Origin: an uncultured Nitrospinaceae bacterium
GTDB lineage: Bacteria > Nitrospinota > Nitrospinia > Nitrospinales > VA-1
Length of the DNA: 7,179 nt
Assembly (NCBI GenBank): GCA_905182935.1
Contig: CAJJDL010000244.1
Location: 1 to 7,179, forward strand
Reading direction: 5' to 3'
Below, piece by piece: positions 5,402-7,179 of this stretch. The first letter of the stretch is position 1; each line of letters opens with the position of its first letter. The position numbers and the translations under genes were made by a program. Below the pieces are notes generated by a model, which worked only from the letters and a program-made list of their open reading frames with translations, was not told where the DNA came from and ran no database searches.

Positions 5402-6487
5402 TTAAGCCTTAGCAAAGCATTCTTTAAGAATTTTTAAGCAGAGAGCAAATTCTTCGTCTTGAATGTTTCCCATATTAGCTATTCTGAAAATTTTTCTATT
5501 AAATAAGCCCTGTCCTGCGTAAATAATGAATCCATTTTCTTTCAATTTATCATGAAGCCAGTCATAAGAAATACCGTTGGAAATTTTTAATGCAGTAAGG
5601 CAATTTGACTGCTGATCTTCCGGGATGAGAAACTCAAGACCGATTTCTTTAAATCCTTCTCTTAAGTTTCCTGCTACTTTCCGATAACGTTTGATTCGTC
5701 CACAGACAGTTTCTTCGAGTAATTCATCAAGTGCTGTATCTAAAGCATAATGTGCCTGAACTGCTGGAGTAAAGAGGCTATCACCGATTTCTTGGGCTTT
5801 GAGGTGTTCAATTAAATCAAGGTATACCGAACGAGAAGGAATATCTTTTATCCGGGGAAAATCCATTTTTCTATGAAGGACAAAAGAAACACCCGGCAAT
5901 CCATGAATACATTTATTGGCCGTTCCAACTACAAAATCGATAGGGTATTGTTTGAAGTTAATGGTATCTCCTCCCAAACTGCTTATACAATCGACTACCA
6001 AACGTTTGTCATATTGCTTTGCCAATAATGCAACCTTGGGGAGTGGATTTAATAAGCCAGTTGTTGTTTCGTGATGTACCATTGCAATTACTTCGATCGA
6101 AGCATTTTGCTTTAAGATTTGTTCAATTTCTGCAATTTTTAGTGTCTCACCCCAGTTATAGCTAAGTAAATGTTTGTCCATTTTGTAGACATCAGCCATT
6201 TTACTAATACGTTCGCCATAGACTCCATTTTGAATTATTAATATCGAGCGGTTGGGACTTAGGCACGAGGAAATTGCCATTTCCATAGCAGCAGTTCCCG
6301 ATCCAGTTATTAAAATAGCAGAATACTCTTGTTCAATCTCAAATGCCTGTAGCAATTTTTTACGTATCGACCCCATAAGATCTGAAAACTCAGGTTCACG
6401 GTGGCACAGGTCACCTTTAAGTTGCGCGTCGCGCACTTTATCAGTCACGTTGACAGGGCCGGGATTCATTAGTATTAATTTTTTCAA
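5402..6487 (-). CDS. Class V aminotransferase, PhnW-like (2-aminoethylphosphonate--pyruvate type)
   Basis: A 361-residue cytoplasmic PLP enzyme of aminotransferase class V, closest by eye to PhnW, which interconverts 2-aminoethylphosphonate plus pyruvate and phosphonoacetaldehyde plus alanine. Landmarks in order: N-P-G-P-V-N-V (8-14), C-H-R-E-P-E-F (28-34), T-G-S-G-T-A-A (61-67, cofactor phosphate), H-H-E-T-T-T-G-L-L-N-P (138-148), V-V-D-C-I-S-S (164-170) with the aspartate for the PLP ring, A-N-K-C (190-193) with Lys192 as the Schiff-base lysine, and F-R-I-A-N-M-G (334-340) with the substrate-carboxylate arginine. Length and active site are complete. The start is TTG at 6487, supported by AGGA 6 bases upstream; an ATG six codons later has no ribosome site. 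No pepM, ppd or phn uptake gene is in view, so the substrate is uncertain. An alanine-glyoxylate or serine-glyoxylate enzyme is the main alternative. Confidence 0.85.
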   Translation of the reverse strand: MKKLILMNPGPVNVTDKVRDAQLKGDLCHREPEFSDLMGSIRKKLLQAFEIEQEYSAILITGSGTAAMEMAISSCLSPNRSILIIQNGVYGERISKMADVYKMDKHLLSYNWGETLKIAEIEQILKQNASIEVIAMVHHETTTGLLNPLPKVALLAKQYDKRLVVDCISSLGGDTINFKQYPIDFVVGTANKCIHGLPGVSFVLHRKMDFPRIKDIPSRSVYLDLIEHLKAQEIGDSLFTPAVQAHYALDTALDELLEETVCGRIKRYRKVAGNLREGFKEIGLEFLIPEDQQSNCLTALKISNGISYDWLHDKLKENGFIIYAGQGLFNRKIFRIANMGNIQDEEFALCLKILKECFAKA

Positions 6488-6493
6488 CGTGTA

Positions 6494-6497
6494 TCCT
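6494..6497 (-). promoter_or_regulatory. Ribosome binding site supporting the TTG start at 6487
   Basis: TCCT on the plus strand reads AGGA on the minus strand, 6 bases before TTG at 6487. The ATG at residue 7 has only an A-rich tract before it, so the TTG is the better start and keeps the M-K-K-L-I-L-M opening. Confidence 0.6.
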
Positions 6498-6597
6498 AGG
6501 TTTAAATTTATAAAAAATGAACTGCAGTCTAACCTACCTGAATAGAGGTGAGCAAAATTTTTATAATATCCAACAAAAAATGGTTTATTTATGATGA

Positions 6598-6626
6598 TTG
6601 AAAATTTCTCAAGGCCCTTTTATACT
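6598..6626 (+). promoter_or_regulatory. Sigma70-type promoter for the DUF4159 gene
   Basis: TTGAAA (6598-6603) and TATACT (6621-6626) are each 5/6 to the consensus boxes and are separated by the ideal 17 bases. Only seven bases lie between the -10 box and the ATG at 6634, so transcription would start at or next to the start codon. A second -10 match, TATAAT at 6562-6567, is perfect but has only a poor -35 partner; it would give a leader of about 60 bases. Confidence 0.55.
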
Positions 6627-6633
6627 CAATTTA

Positions 6634-7179
6634 ATGCATAACTTATTTAAAATAACTTTTATCATTAGCATAGTTTTTTTTGATTTTGGTCAAGCCATCG
6701 CCCAGGTCAATTACTCAAATTTGTCGATCCCACAAGTACACTATAAAGGCGGTCAATATAGTCCTTATCCATCGGCCGTTGATAGCTTGCTGGGCCATGT
6801 TGGACGTAGAACTTCTATTGAAGTGAACCGAAGACCTCTTCAAATGAAACTGTCTCACCCAAATCTTTACCAGTATCCTTTTATTTATATGGCAGGAAGT
6901 GACAGTTTTGAGCCACTTTCCTTGAATGAATTACGCCGACTTAGGAACTACCTTAGTTATGGCGGGTTTCTCTTGATAGACGATAATTCTTCCAAGGCTA
7001 ATTCAAAATTTGACATATCAATTCGTAAAATGATTAGAGACTTATTTCCACAGGTTCCTTTAACAAAAATTTCCCGGGGTCATTCAATTTTCCGTTCTTT
7101 TTATCTAATTAATCGAGTAACTGGACGTAGAAAGGGCAATTCGTATTTAGAAGAAATCAACATAAAAGGAAGAACAGCG
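6634..7179 (+). CDS. DUF4159 domain protein, exported, N-terminal part (3' end outside window)
   Basis: The first 182 codons of a gene that runs off the right edge. The N-terminus is a signal peptide: M-H-N-L-F-K, a hydrophobic core (I-T-F-I-I-S-I-V-F-F, 7-16), and a likely cleavage near A-I-A-Q (21-24), so the protein is probably periplasmic. The DUF4159 domain (about 34 onward) shows Y-P-F-I-Y-M-A-G-S (81-89), L-S-L-N-E-L-R-R-L-R-N-Y-L (96-107), G-G-F-L-L-I-D-D (110-117) and R-G-H-S-I-F-R-S-F-Y (148-157), matching the family pattern of a class I glutamine-amidotransferase-like fold. From family knowledge, such genes often sit beside MoxR ATPase, DUF58 and BatA-type von Willebrand genes; if so here, these would lie beyond the window. 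The function of the family is unknown. The ATG has no ribosome site; an upstream in-frame TTG at 6598 is unlikely because it falls in the -35 box and would spoil the signal peptide. Confidence 0.87.
   Translation, partial: MHNLFKITFIISIVFFDFGQAIAQVNYSNLSIPQVHYKGGQYSPYPSAVDSLLGHVGRRTSIEVNRRPLQMKLSHPNLYQYPFIYMAGSDSFEPLSLNELRRLRNYLSYGGFLLIDDNSSKANSKFDISIRKMIRDLFPQVPLTKISRGHSIFRSFYLINRVTGRRKGNSYLEEINIKGRTA

Noticed and set aside
6500..6530. Promoter for the aminotransferase from the TATAAA on the minus strand
   Set aside because: The -10-like box is good, but no acceptable -35 box lies 16-18 bases upstream, so I do not list it.
5185..6545. Plus-strand open frames opposite the 221-residue gene and the aminotransferase N-terminus
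   Set aside because: They are antisense to genes with strong ribosome sites or clear family motifs, and show no protein features of their own.

Overview
The window is 7,179 bases of AT-rich bacterial chromosome with eight protein-coding genes. The genes at both ends are cut by the window edges. I see no rRNA, tRNA, CRISPR array, transposase, phage gene or attachment site. Several families (the C-C...C-x-x-C mini-protein, the HREPEF-type PhnW-like aminotransferase, the DUF4159 protein, the FG-GAP/VCBS protein and a complex I subunit) suggest a Gram-negative bacterium, probably an uncultured member of the former Deltaproteobacteria or a neighbouring group such as SAR324 or Nitrospinota. This placement is inferred from family recall, not computed.

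The left arm (bases 1-2703) lies entirely on the plus strand. It starts with the C-terminal part of an FG-GAP/VCBS beta-propeller protein. Next come a protein with two TerB-like domains, a 58-codon putative zinc-binding protein with a GTG start and a clear ribosome binding site, and dtd, the D-aminoacyl-tRNA deacylase. Gaps of about 85-95 bases separate these genes, so a single operon is possible but not shown.

The centre and right (bases 2798-6487) lie on the minus strand. nuoN, the complex I membrane subunit N, converges on dtd and stands alone: the gene upstream of it is not nuoM. A 366-base stretch without a gene separates it from a two-gene unit made of a PhnW-like class V aminotransferase and an unrecognised 221-residue protein 24 bases downstream. 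That stretch holds a perfect tandem 15-base repeat, a small palindrome and an imperfect stem-loop.

At the right edge a divergent plus-strand gene encodes the N-terminal part of an exported DUF4159 protein. Its best promoter candidate places the transcription start at or next to the ATG, so it may be read from a leaderless message.

No complete new multi-gene system is evident. The parts most worth following are the mini-protein, the aminotransferase plus unknown-gene pair, the solitary nuoN with its repeat-bearing upstream region, and the possible leaderless DUF4159 gene.
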